Assembly (NCBI RefSeq): GCF_000378045.1
Contig: NZ_KB899092.1
Span: 208,554 to 272,553, forward strand
Direction: 5' to 3'
Source of the DNA: Marinobacterium rhizophilum DSM 18822
Lineage (GTDB): Bacteria > Pseudomonadota > Gammaproteobacteria > Pseudomonadales > Balneatricaceae
Length of the DNA: 64,000 nt
Numbering within the stretch: position 1 is the stretch's first letter; the number at the start of each line of letters is the position of its first letter. The position numbers and the translations under genes were made by a program. The notes under the pieces were generated by a model. That model saw only the letters and a program-made list of their open reading frames with translations. It was not told where the DNA came from and ran no database searches. This document shows positions 26,354 through 34,523 of this stretch, piece after piece.

Positions 26354-27565
26354 ATGAAAACAAACATAGTATCCGAGTTCAAACAGAGCGCCCGCGGGCA
26401 GGAAGCCGAGGCTATTCTGCGCAGCTGCGTGCACTGCGGTTTTTGCACGGCGACCTGCCCGACCTACCAGGAGCTGAATGACGAGCGTGACGGTCCGCGT
26501 GGGCGTATCTACCTGATCAAGCAGTTGCTGGAGGAGGGCACGGTCACCGAGAAAACCCGCACCCATCTGGATCGCTGCCTGACGTGTCGCAGCTGTGAGA
26601 CGACCTGTCCGTCGGGCGTTCAATACGGACGGCTGGTGGATATCGGCCGCGCCATCGTGGACGAAAAACTTGAGCGCCCACGGGCTCAGCGCTTGCTGCG
26701 CTGGGGGCTGCGCAAGGTGCTGCCGTATCCGGATCGGTTCGGACCGCTGCTGCGCCTTGGACAGAGTGTAAAACCGTTGTTGCCGGCAGCGGTCAAGGCA
26801 AAACTGCCGCCACGGCGCCAGGCCAGCCCCTGGCCGACCAGCAGCCATCCCCGGGTCATGCTGGCCCTGGCCGGCTGTGCCCAGCCGGCAGCGGCACCGA
26901 ACACCAATGCGGCAGCGGCGCGGGTGCTGGATCGTTTGGGGATCACCCTGGTGGAAGCCCCCCGGGCCGGCTGTTGCGGGGCGGTGAGCTACCATTTGTC
27001 GGCACAGGATGAGGGGCTGGATTTCATGCGCCGCAATATCGATGCCTGGTGGCCGGCGATTGAGGCTGGCGCCGAGGCCATCGTCATGACCGCATCCGGT
27101 TGTGGCGCCATGGTGCAGGAGTACGGACACCTGTTGCGCTCTGACCCGGCCTACGCTGAGAAGGCGCGCCGCGTCAGCGAGCTGACGCGGGACCTGGGGG
27201 AGGTGCTGTTACAGGAAGACCTCTCGGCGCTGGGGGCCAATGGAAAAGACGCAGGCAAGGTGGCGTTCCATTGCCCCTGCACGCTGCAGCACGCCATGAA
27301 GCAGAGTGGTGTGGTGGAACAGGTATTGGAGAAGGCCGGCATAGAACTGGCCAAAACCCGGGACAAGCACCTGTGCTGCGGCTCCGCCGGCACCTATTCG
27401 ATCCTGCAGCCGGAAATGAGCCAGAAGCTGCTGAAGAACAAGCTCGAGGCGCTGACCGGCGATGATCCCAAACGGATCGTCACGGCCAATATCGGCTGCC
27501 AGCTGCATCTGGAATCCAAGGCGGACCGTCCGGTTCAGCACTGGATCGAACTGCTGGATCGCTAG
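26354..27565 (+). CDS. glcF: Glycolate oxidase iron-sulfur subunit GlcF
   Basis: 403 residues. Two 4Fe-4S motifs lie in the N-terminal third: CVHCGFCTATCP near residue 27 and CLTCRSCETTCPSGV near 76. Two CCG domains follow, CCGAVSYHLSAQD near 210 and CCGSAGTYSILQ near 345, with CPCTLQHAM between. It transfers electrons from GlcDE to the respiratory chain. Its last 92 bases are repeated almost exactly 226 bp downstream in a decayed copy, so reads from this end may be ambiguous. Confidence 0.95.
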   Translation: MKTNIVSEFKQSARGQEAEAILRSCVHCGFCTATCPTYQELNDERDGPRGRIYLIKQLLEEGTVTEKTRTHLDRCLTCRSCETTCPSGVQYGRLVDIGRAIVDEKLERPRAQRLLRWGLRKVLPYPDRFGPLLRLGQSVKPLLPAAVKAKLPPRRQASPWPTSSHPRVMLALAGCAQPAAAPNTNAAAARVLDRLGITLVEAPRAGCCGAVSYHLSAQDEGLDFMRRNIDAWWPAIEAGAEAIVMTASGCGAMVQEYGHLLRSDPAYAEKARRVSELTRDLGEVLLQEDLSALGANGKDAGKVAFHCPCTLQHAMKQSGVVEQVLEKAGIELAKTRDKHLCCGSAGTYSILQPEMSQKLLKNKLEALTGDDPKRIVTANIGCQLHLESKADRPVQHWIELLDR

Positions 27566-27579
27566 CGGGCCTAGGGTTT

Positions 27580-27791
27580 ATGGTCAGGCGGCAGGTAGGC
27601 ACTGGGAATATCCATGCTGCTGCCGATCATGAGCGAGCAATACTGCCAAACAAACTTAAGGCCTTGACCGGGTACTCTTTATCAAAAAGACGCGCGAACG
27701 GATCGTAACGGCCAATATCGGCTGCCAGCTGCATCTGGAATCCAAGGCGGACCGTCCGGTGCAGCACTGGATCGAACTGCTGGATCGCTGA
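27580..27791 (+). pseudogene. Decayed second glcF 3' end
   Basis: Positions 27697-27788 repeat 27471-27562 of glcF with two changes in 92 bases and end in TGA; they encode the closing RIVTANIGCQLHLESKADRP segment and HWIELLDR. Further upstream, to about 27580, the similarity continues weakly and out of frame: ATGAGC, then NKLKALTG against NKLEALTG of glcF, with a 14-base insertion and another small indel. There is no start codon. So a conserved tail is joined to a degenerate body. It is the right-hand counterpart of the glxR scrap at 12127-12205. Confidence 0.82.
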
Positions 27792-27798
27792 GATCCGG

Positions 27799-27904
27799 CT
27801 GTTTCCCACAGCTGCGCTGCGGATGTCGGAACTCGCTACGCTCATTTCCAACCTACGGGTTGCAGTTTGTAGGCTGGAATGAGCCTGCGAATTCCGGGAA
27901 ACAG
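27799..27904. repeat. Long imperfect inverted repeat, REP-like
   Basis: Outer arms CTGTTTCCC (27799-27807) and GGGAAACAG (27896-27904) are exact complements. The inner arms at 27828-27856 and 27869-27895 are imperfect complements across a 12-base loop; they contain CGCTACGCTCATTTCCAACC and GGCTGGAATGAGCCTGCG. Words of the type GTAGG-TTGGA-ATGAGCG are common in dispersed extragenic repeats of proteobacteria, so this is probably one member of a genomic family. No second copy is seen in the window. Confidence 0.65.
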
Positions 27905-28050
27905 GGGGCAGCGATGTGGGCATTTGGGTGATAAACTGGCGCCCATTGAGTCTGCCGGCTCCCGCTGATTGCACCTGTGATGTGGGATAGCCTTCTTGGG
28001 AGAACCGGCAGTTTGTGTGGCGCAGGCCTTCTGCAAGGATTCCAGAACCC

Positions 28051-28884
28051 ATGAACGACAGTCCGAATGACGGGCCCAAAGCCGGCAAGAAAACCTCCTC
28101 CAGCGCGGTACAGGTACAGTCCCTGACCCGCGCTCTGCTGCTCCTTAAACGCATATCCTCCTCCGACATCGGGCTGAATCTGACAGAGCTGGCCGGTGAT
28201 CTGGGTCTAGCCCCCTCTACTGCGCACCGCCTGCTCAACAGTATGCGCCAACTGGACTTTGTCGATTTCGATGAGCAGTCCGGGCTCTGGTCAGTGGGCG
28301 TTACGGCGTTTTCGGTGGGCAGCGCCTACCTGAAGAAACGCGATTTCGTGGCCGAGGCCCGGGCGCACATGAAACGCCTGGTGGCAGAAACCGGTGAGAC
28401 TTCGAACCTCGCAATTCTGGACGGCTTTAACCATGTGTTTGTCGGCCAGGTGGAATGCAACGAAGTCATGCGCATGGTGGTGCAGATCGGCAGCCGCGGC
28501 ACCTTGCACGCAGCCGGTGTCGGCAAGGCGCTGCTGTCGGGCCTTAGCGATGCGGAAGTCACCAACATCATCAACCATACCGGGCTTGCGTCCCTGACGC
28601 AGAAGACCATCACCACCCCGGCGGCTTTTATGGAAGAGCTGCGCAGGATTCGGCAACAGGGCTATGCCGTTGATGATGAGGAACAGGTGTCAGGCCTGCG
28701 CTGCATCGCGGCCAATATCTATGACGAGAATGCAGAAGTCATTGCCGCGGTGTCCATCTCCGGGCCGTCCGTGCGTGTCGGTACCGATCGGCTGGATCAT
28801 TACAGCGCGGCGGTGATGCGCGCCGCCGATGCGATTACCCGCGCCATCGGTGGCACCCGTCCGGCACAGCGTGTATCAGCCTGA
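28051..28884 (+). CDS. IclR-family transcriptional regulator
   Basis: 277 residues. The N-terminal winged helix is clear: QSLTRALLLLKRISSSDIGL then LNLTELAGDLGLAPSTAHRL near residue 45, and the C-terminal GAF-like ligand domain has GTLHAAGVGKALLSGL and GYAVDDEEQVSGLRCIAANI. It resembles the AllR/GclR branch, whose ligands include glyoxylate and allantoin, but the ligand here is not certain. The start at 28051 has AAGGA upstream; an upstream in-frame start at 28015 is not needed. It sits 53 bp before lrgA in the same direction, so it probably forms an operon with lrgAB, and is close to the glycolate genes. The GTGGAA/TTCCAC dyad before gcl is a candidate target. Confidence 0.85.
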   Translation: MNDSPNDGPKAGKKTSSSAVQVQSLTRALLLLKRISSSDIGLNLTELAGDLGLAPSTAHRLLNSMRQLDFVDFDEQSGLWSVGVTAFSVGSAYLKKRDFVAEARAHMKRLVAETGETSNLAILDGFNHVFVGQVECNEVMRMVVQIGSRGTLHAAGVGKALLSGLSDAEVTNIINHTGLASLTQKTITTPAAFMEELRRIRQQGYAVDDEEQVSGLRCIAANIYDENAEVIAAVSISGPSVRVGTDRLDHYSAAVMRAADAITRAIGGTRPAQRVSA

Positions 28885-28937
28885 TAGGGCGCTAAAAACA
28901 TCCTCAGGTTAAACAAGGCATAGCAAAGGACGGATTC

Positions 28938-29306
28938 ATGCTCGGTGCATTGACACTGATTATTGGCCTGCAGGTACTGGGCACCCTACTGGCCGAGCTA
29001 TTGGCGTTGCCCGTACCGGGGCCGGTGGTCGGCATGGTGCTGTTCTTGCTGGTGCTGGCCGTGATGCGGGGCCACTGGCAGGAGCTGGAGCAGGTTAACA
29101 ATTTCTTTCTGGCCAACCTGTCGTTACTGTTTGTGCCGGCGGCCGTTGGTATAGTGAGTCATCTGGATCTGGTGAGTCCCATTCTGGGGCGGCTGGTGCT
29201 GGTGCTGGTGGTGAGCCTGCTGGCAGGCCTGGTGGTTGCATCCTGGGTATTTGCTCGCCTGGCGCGCCGTTTCACGCCCGCGCGGGAAGAGGAGTTACTG
29301 CCATGA
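28938..29306 (+). CDS. lrgA: LrgA/CidA-family membrane protein
   Basis: 122 residues with four hydrophobic helices and the family motif LPVPGPVVGMVLFLLVL near residue 25. LrgA proteins were first described as holin-like regulators of murein hydrolases; later work shows that LrgAB-type pairs transport small acids, and the plant plastid glycolate/glycerate carrier PLGG1 is an LrgA-LrgB fusion. Its position after an IclR regulator and the glycolate oxidase operon makes glycolate, glycerate or a related acid the likely substrate (inference). It overlaps lrgB by four bases. Confidence 0.85.
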   Translation: MLGALTLIIGLQVLGTLLAELLALPVPGPVVGMVLFLLVLAVMRGHWQELEQVNNFFLANLSLLFVPAAVGIVSHLDLVSPILGRLVLVLVVSLLAGLVVASWVFARLARRFTPAREEELLP

Positions 29307-30022
29307 ATGCAGATTTCGGGCAATTCTGGGTGTATCTAGGGCGCGATCCGCTGGCCTGGCTGCTCATTACGCTGGCCGCCTTTGTGCTGTCACGCGCGCT
29401 GTATGAGCGGGCAGGGCAGACCGCGTTTTTAAACCCCATGGCGCTCACCGTGTGCCAACTGGTTCTGTTGCTCAGTATCACCGGGGTGAGCTATGACGAG
29501 TATTTCGCCGGCGCACAGTTTATCCACGTGTTGCTCGGTCCTGCAGTGGTCTGTCTGGCGCTGCCGATCTGGCAATACCGGCGCAGCATCAGACGCAGTC
29601 TGCCGGCGCTGATTCCGGCGCTTGTGGCCGGCTCGCTGGTCTCGGTGCTGAGCGCCGTCGGGCTGGGCTGGGCGCTGGGGCTCGACAGTACCATTTTGCT
29701 GACCCTGGTACCCAAATCAGCCACCGCACCGGTGGCCATGGGCATTGCTCAGGATCTGGGCGGCATTCCGGAGCTGGCCGCTGTGCTGTGTGCCATAACC
29801 GGTATTTTTGGTGCCATTATCGGCGTACCGCTGATGACGCGCCTGGGTGTGCGTGATGCGCGGGCCCAGGGGCTGGCCATGGGGGTTACCTCCCATGGCA
29901 TTGGGACTGCCGCGGCTTTCCAGGTTAACAGTGTCATGGGGGTCTACAGCTCTATCGGCATGGCGCTGAATGCGATGCTCACGGCGATACTGGCGGGTAC
30001 CCTGCTCGTGGTCTGGCTGTAG
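29303..30022 (+). CDS. lrgB: LrgB-family membrane protein
   Basis: 239 residues with about seven hydrophobic segments. Conserved LrgB marks are FLNPMALTVCQLVLLL, LGPAVVCLALPIWQYRR, LVPKSATAPVAMGIAQDLGG and GVTSHGIGTAAAFQ; the KSATAPVAM and SHGIGTA segments are the strongly conserved putative substrate region. The ATG overlaps the end of lrgA, which implies coupled synthesis of a two-subunit carrier. For the suggested role in glycolate or glycerate movement see lrgA. Confidence 0.87.
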   Translation: MNADFGQFWVYLGRDPLAWLLITLAAFVLSRALYERAGQTAFLNPMALTVCQLVLLLSITGVSYDEYFAGAQFIHVLLGPAVVCLALPIWQYRRSIRRSLPALIPALVAGSLVSVLSAVGLGWALGLDSTILLTLVPKSATAPVAMGIAQDLGGIPELAAVLCAITGIFGAIIGVPLMTRLGVRDARAQGLAMGVTSHGIGTAAAFQVNSVMGVYSSIGMALNAMLTAILAGTLLVVWL

Positions 30023-30199
30023 CGGCGGGCTTTACATAGGCTGTTTGCGCGTTCAATCGCGACAGCAAAAGCGTGATCCTCGATACCAATATCGCGCAGG
30101 GCGTCAAGACGGCGCGCTGACGGGCCCGTGCAATGAGGGTATCGCAAGCTTGCGCCCCGGTCGCATGGACCCGATTGACCTGGGCCACATGACGTCGTT

Positions 30200-30580
30200 A
30201 GCAAGACCGGCCGCTGCGAAATTCGTGCAAGCCATTACCTCATCCGCGTGCCGGCGGGTATCTCCGACTGGCTGCTATCGGCAAACCTCACCCCGCTAAG
30301 CCTTATCCTGGTGATCATCCTCGTCATGGGCATATGCCTGGACCTGATTGGGATTATCCTGATGTTCACATTGATATTTTTTGTCGCCGGGCAGTTGTCG
30401 CGCCGACGGTGGCGATGAATTTGCGTGTGTTCAAGGGCATTACGGATGAACCGCTGTCAGAGGTTATAAGGGGGCCTATCCTTAAATTGTCACGCTGTAT
30501 TCGGTCTGGCTGTGCTGGTTGCGTGCTTCGGGCTAGCGACTGTGCATTCGTACGGTGCCGGTTACGGGCTCTGGTCCTGT
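30200..30580 (+). pseudogene. Decayed TRAP large permease (dctM) 3' part
   Basis: Three successive frames carry DctM features. From 30245: VPAGISDWLLSANLTPLSLI, then a hydrophobic helix with MGICLDLIGIILMF, ending at a stop near 30415. In the next frame, around 30390-30480: APTVAMNLRVFKGITDEPLS and EVIRG, matching the PPVGLNLF-type motif. In a third frame, from 30494: AVFGLAVLVACFGLATVHSY, the last helix. The interval between the first and second parts is too short, so a deletion and at least two frameshifts have occurred. The preceding 180 bp (30023-30200) shows no gene I can name. Confidence 0.72.
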
Positions 30581-30617
30581 CGCCCGGTAAAGTACCCGAA
30601 ATCTGGAGGGTAAGAAG

Positions 30618-31712
30618 ATGACTGATCTGTTTGAAAATCCCGCTGGCCTCTGCGGTTTCGAATTTGTCGAATTTGCCGGGCCCGACCCCGAAAAGGTTGC
30701 CGAAGTGTTTCGGCTGCTCGGCTTCACGAAGGTGGCGCGTCACCGCTCCAAGCAGGTGGATCTGTATCGCCAGGGCGGCATCAACTTCATCCTCAACCGG
30801 GAGAAGAAAAGCCTGGCCGACTACTTTGCCCAGGAGCATGGCCCCTCGGCCTGCGGCCTTGGCTTTCGAGTGCGCAATGCGCAGCAGGCTTACAAATACG
30901 TGCTCGACAAGGGCGCGCAGCCGCTGGAGATCCCGACCGGCCCGATGGAGCTGCGGCTGCCGGCCATCAAGGGCATCGGTGGCGCTCCGGTCTATCTGAT
31001 CGACCGCTTCGACGAGGGGTTGTCGATCTACGATATCGACTTCGAGTTTCTCGACGGCGTGGAGCGGCATCCCGAAGGCTGCGGCTTCTACGAGATCGAT
31101 CACCTGACCCATAATGTCTACCGCGGGCGCATGGCCTACTGGGCCGATTACTACACGCGTCTGTTCAACTTCCGTGAAATCCGCTACTTCGATATCAAGG
31201 GCGAATACACGGGGCTTACCTCCAAGGCCATGACGGCGCCGGACGGCAAGATCCGCATTCCGCTGAACGAGGAGGCGTCCGGCGGCCACGGTCAGATCGA
31301 GGAGTTCCTGATGCAGTTCAATGGCGAAGGCATTCAGCACATCGCTCTGCGCTGCAACGACCTGCCGGCCTGTGTTGACCGCCTGCGCGAGCGGGGCGTG
31401 CCGCTGATGACTGCCCCCCCCGAGACCTATTACGAGATGCTCGAAGAGCGCCTGCCGGGCCACGGAGAGCCGGTGGATGAACTGAAGGCGCGGGGCATCC
31501 TGCTGGATGGCACCACCGAAGGCGGCACACCGAAGCTGTTGCTGCAGATCTTCTCCAACACCCTGCTGGGGCCGGTATTCTTCGAGTTTATTGAGCGCAA
31601 GCTGGACGATGGCTTCGGCGAAGGCAACTTCAAGGCGCTGTTTGAATCGATCGAGCGCGACCAGATCCAGCGCGGCGTGCTAAAAGGCGACAAATTAGAA
31701 GGCGACAAATAG
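30618..31712 (+). CDS. hppD: 4-Hydroxyphenylpyruvate dioxygenase
   Basis: Fe(II) enzyme converting 4-hydroxyphenylpyruvate to homogentisate in tyrosine degradation, 364 residues. Two vicinal-oxygen-chelate domains are visible; iron ligands are the histidine in [13 protein letters not shown] near 160, the histidine in GIQHIALRC near 240, and the glutamate in PVFFEFIER near 330. GGAGG precedes the ATG. Homogentisate dioxygenase and the rest of the pathway are not in the window, so the gene stands alone, just after a decayed TRAP permease. Confidence 0.93.
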   Translation: MTDLFENPAGLCGFEFVEFAGPDPEKVAEVFRLLGFTKVARHRSKQVDLYRQGGINFILNREKKSLADYFAQEHGPSACGLGFRVRNAQQAYKYVLDKGAQPLEIPTGPMELRLPAIKGIGGAPVYLIDRFDEGLSIYDIDFEFLDGVERHPEGCGFYEIDHLTHNVYRGRMAYWADYYTRLFNFREIRYFDIKGEYTGLTSKAMTAPDGKIRIPLNEEASGGHGQIEEFLMQFNGEGIQHIALRCNDLPACVDRLRERGVPLMTAPPETYYEMLEERLPGHGEPVDELKARGILLDGTTEGGTPKLLLQIFSNTLLGPVFFEFIERKLDDGFGEGNFKALFESIERDQIQRGVLKGDKLEGDK

Positions 31713-31757
31713 AATCCGCTGCAACACCCTGCCCGACAGGTACAGTACAATTCTTTT

Positions 31758-31796
31758 TCAGCGCCCGGCCCCCGTGCCGTGGCGCTGATCTTTTTT
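31758..31796 (+). terminator. Intrinsic terminator after hppD
   Basis: TCAGCGCC (31758-31765) pairs exactly with GGCGCTGA (31781-31788), followed by TC and six T residues. The ribosome site of the next gene (AAGGAG) starts only a few bases later, so any promoter for that gene must overlap or lie inside this region. Confidence 0.85.
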
Positions 31797-31810
31797 ATAA
31801 GGAGCTCAGA

Positions 31811-32335
31811 ATGGCGATCTATCAGTACGACGGTCAGGTGCCGGACATTCACGACGACAGCTATGTGGCGGATCAGGCCACGGTGATTGGCAAGGTGATC
31901 TTGCGCCAGGGCGCCAGTGTCTGGCCCCAGGCGGTGCTGCGCGGTGATAACGAGACCATCGAGATCGGTGTCGGCAGCAATGTACAGGAAGGCGCGGTGT
32001 TTCATACGGACATGGGTTTTCCGCTGACCCTGGCTGCGAATGTGACCGTTGGCCACCAGGCCATGTTGCACGGCTGCACGGTGGGCGAAGGTTCCCTCAT
32101 CGGCATTCAGGCGGTGGTGCTCAATGGCGCAGTGATTGGCAAGAACTGCCTGGTGGGGGCAGGGGCACTGGTCACCGAAGGCAAGGTCTTTCCGGATAAC
32201 AGCCTGATTATCGGCAGCCCGGCCAAGGTTGTCAGGCAGCTTGACGAGGCAACCATCGCCGGCCTGCGCGCCAGTGCCGAGCACTACGTCGAACGGGCGA
32301 GACAACACAAGACAACTCTCAAGCGGATCGACTAG
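31811..32335 (+). CDS. Gamma-carbonic-anhydrase-like hexapeptide protein (YrdA type)
   Basis: 174 residues forming a left-handed beta-helix of hexapeptide repeats, a trimer in known relatives. Metal-binding histidines are expected in GAVFHTD near residue 68 and in GHQAMLHGC near 85-90. The N-terminus [20 protein letters not shown] is standard for the YrdA/PaaY group. Carbonic anhydrase activity is not certain in this branch; thioesterase-like or uncharacterised roles are also reported. It is preceded by the hppD terminator and convergent with kdgK. Confidence 0.85.
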   Translation: MAIYQYDGQVPDIHDDSYVADQATVIGKVILRQGASVWPQAVLRGDNETIEIGVGSNVQEGAVFHTDMGFPLTLAANVTVGHQAMLHGCTVGEGSLIGIQAVVLNGAVIGKNCLVGAGALVTEGKVFPDNSLIIGSPAKVVRQLDEATIAGLRASAEHYVERARQHKTTLKRID

Positions 32336-32395
32336 ACGCGCTTGAGGGTTTGCCCTGCGGAGCTTTTTGCTTCTGGATAGGCGGTCAGTGAGTCA

Positions 32396-33322
32396 CTAAG
32401 CGGTCAGTGTCGGCAGAACCGCATCGCTGGGCAGGATGGCGCCGCGATGCTGGATAACCTGGGCGGCCAGACGGTGTGCCAGGCGGGCACTGGCTTGTGG
32501 CGCCAGGCCCGACAGTCTCCCGGCCAGGTAGCCGGCATTAAAGGAGTCGCCGGCACCGGTGGTATCCACCGGCTTGATGCCAATCTCGGCGGGGACACTG
32601 AGTCGATCGGTCGAGATCAGGCATCCTTCGCTACCCTGCTTGATCAGGACTTCGGCAGCGCCGAGTGCCTGCCAGTGCGCGATCACCTGGTCGGCATCGT
32701 CCAGGCCGTGCAGCAGATGCTCGTCATCCAGGGTGGTAAGTACCGTTGCATGACAGGCGGCGATCTCGGCCATGGCCGCGGCGGCCTCTGTCGCGGATGA
32801 CCAGAGCGCCGGTCGGTAGTTGGGATCAAAGACGATGCGTGCCTGGCTGCGGCGCAGCATGTCCATCAGGCGCTGACGTGCATCCGGCGCCAGGATGGCC
32901 AGGGATATACCCGACAGATACAGCACATCATAGTTGGCAAGGGCGTCAAGCAGCGCCGTGCCGGCGGCACCGTCGAACATCGACCGCGCGGCTGACTGTT
33001 GGCGCCAGTACTGAAACCAGCGCTCGCCGCTATCATCGTTCTCCACCATGTAAAGGCCCGGAGAGCGGCCCGCCAGGATCGATATCAATCGGGTATCCAG
33101 ACCACTGCTCTGAAATTGCGCCAGCATGCGCTGGCTAAGGCGATCATCACCCAGGGCGGTGATGTAGCTGACGTGGGCGCGGGACCCCAGCAGTTGCTTG
33201 AGGTAATAGGCGGTGTTGTAGCTGTCGCCGGCAAAGCCCTGGCGATACAGGCCATCCCCGGCGGGGGCCAGCTCCACCATGCATTCGCCGATACAGGCGA
33301 CAGAGGGCAGGCTCGTCGTCAT
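32396..33322 (-). CDS. kdgK: 2-Keto-3-deoxygluconate kinase
   Basis: Phosphorylates 2-keto-3-deoxygluconate (KDG) to KDPG, the entry to the Entner-Doudoroff route. 308 residues, PfkB/ribokinase fold: substrate-binding GECMVELAP near residue 11 and [15 protein letters not shown] near 30, and the catalytic motif [18 protein letters not shown] near 250 with the base aspartate. It is the last gene of the eight-gene operon and overlaps uxuA by four bases. KDPG aldolase is not in the window. Confidence 0.9.
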   Translation of the reverse strand: MTTSLPSVACIGECMVELAPAGDGLYRQGFAGDSYNTAYYLKQLLGSRAHVSYITALGDDRLSQRMLAQFQSSGLDTRLISILAGRSPGLYMVENDDSGERWFQYWRQQSAARSMFDGAAGTALLDALANYDVLYLSGISLAILAPDARQRLMDMLRRSQARIVFDPNYRPALWSSATEAAAAMAEIAACHATVLTTLDDEHLLHGLDDADQVIAHWQALGAAEVLIKQGSEGCLISTDRLSVPAEIGIKPVDTTGAGDSFNAGYLAGRLSGLAPQASARLAHRLAAQVIQHRGAILPSDAVLPTLTA

Positions 33323-34512
33323 GGCTGCCGGCTCCCAAGTACATAGCGCTTGATGGCCAGTTCCGCACCGCGCAGTTCTGCCAGGCCTTTCATGCGGCCC
33401 AGCGCCGAGTAACCCGGTTTAACGGCTTTTCTCAGGTCGTCCATGATCTGGTGTCCGTGGTCGGGCCGCATGGGAATAGCGGGCAGGTCGCCGGCCTGTT
33501 CACGGCGCTGTTCTTCTTCCAGCAGGATGCGGATCACATCGATCAGGTTGGCGTCCCCAGCCAGGTGCGAGGCTTCATGGAAGCTGCCTGGCGTCGCTTC
33601 CCGTTCGGTGGAACGCAGATGGGTAAAGTAGATGCGATCGGCGAAGGTGCTGGCCATGGCGCAGAGGTCGTTGTCTGCCCGTACACCGTAGGAACCGGTG
33701 CAAAAGGTAATACCGTTGGCCTGGGAGGGCACCTGTTCGATAAGCCACTGCACGTCTTCGCGGTTCGAGACGATGCGCGGCAGGCCGAGGATGGGTCGGG
33801 GCGGATCATCGGGGTGAATCGCCAGGCGCATGCCGCATTCTTCGGCTACCGGGATGATGGCTTGCAGGAAGAGCCTGAGATGCTCACGCAGCCTGTCCTT
33901 GTCGATATCCTGGTAGGCCGTCAGGGCATGCTGGAAGTCGTCCAGGGTATAGCTTTCTTCGGCCCCCGGCAGGCCGGCGATGATGGTGGCCACCAGCTTG
34001 CTGTGACCGTCGGGCGACAGACTTTCCAGGTAGGCGCGTGCGGCGGCCTGCTCATCGGCACTGTAACTGGCCTCAGCGCCCGGGCGTTTGAGAATATACA
34101 GTTCAAAGGCGGCAAAGGCGATCTGGTCAAACCGCAGGGCGCGGGAGCCGTCGGGCAGCTCGTAGGCCAGATCGGTGCGTGTCCAGTCGAGCATGGGCAT
34201 GAAGTTGTAACACACGGTGCTGATGCCACAGGCCGCCAGATTGCGCATACTTTGCTGATAGGCGGCAATGTACTGGGCATAGTTGCCGCAGCGTCGCTTG
34301 ATGTCTTCGTGGACCGGAATGCTCTCCACCACGGACCATTGCAGACCCGCCGCCTCGATCATGGCCTTGCGGGCCTGGATGGCCTCCAGCGGCCAGACGT
34401 CGCCGTTGGGAATCTCATGCAGTGCGGTCACGATGCCGGTTGCGCCCGCCTGGCGGATGTCGCTAAGGGTAATGTCGTCACTGGGTCCGAACCAGCGCCA
34501 GGTATGTTCCAT
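33319..34512 (-). CDS. uxuA: Mannonate dehydratase, UxuA type
   Basis: Dehydrates D-mannonate to KDG; 397 residues, TIM barrel of the xylose-isomerase-like superfamily, Mn/Fe dependent. Family motifs are [20 protein letters not shown] at the start, [34 protein letters not shown] with metal-ligand histidine and aspartate, and [13 protein letters not shown] near the end. The same operon encodes ManD, an unrelated enolase-fold dehydratase for the same substrate. It overlaps kdgK and follows uxuB by 11 bp. Confidence 0.93.
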   Translation of the reverse strand: MEHTWRWFGPSDDITLSDIRQAGATGIVTALHEIPNGDVWPLEAIQARKAMIEAAGLQWSVVESIPVHEDIKRRCGNYAQYIAAYQQSMRNLAACGISTVCYNFMPMLDWTRTDLAYELPDGSRALRFDQIAFAAFELYILKRPGAEASYSADEQAAARAYLESLSPDGHSKLVATIIAGLPGAEESYTLDDFQHALTAYQDIDKDRLREHLRLFLQAIIPVAEECGMRLAIHPDDPPRPILGLPRIVSNREDVQWLIEQVPSQANGITFCTGSYGVRADNDLCAMASTFADRIYFTHLRSTEREATPGSFHEASHLAGDANLIDVIRILLEEEQRREQAGDLPAIPMRPDHGHQIMDDLRKAVKPGYSALGRMKGLAELRGAELAIKRYVLGSRQP

Positions 34513-34523
34513 GTTGTGATCCT

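Noticed and set aside
27627..28238. 203-codon minus-strand frame
   Set aside because: It runs across the glcF scrap, the inverted repeat and the start of the IclR gene, with no conserved feature.
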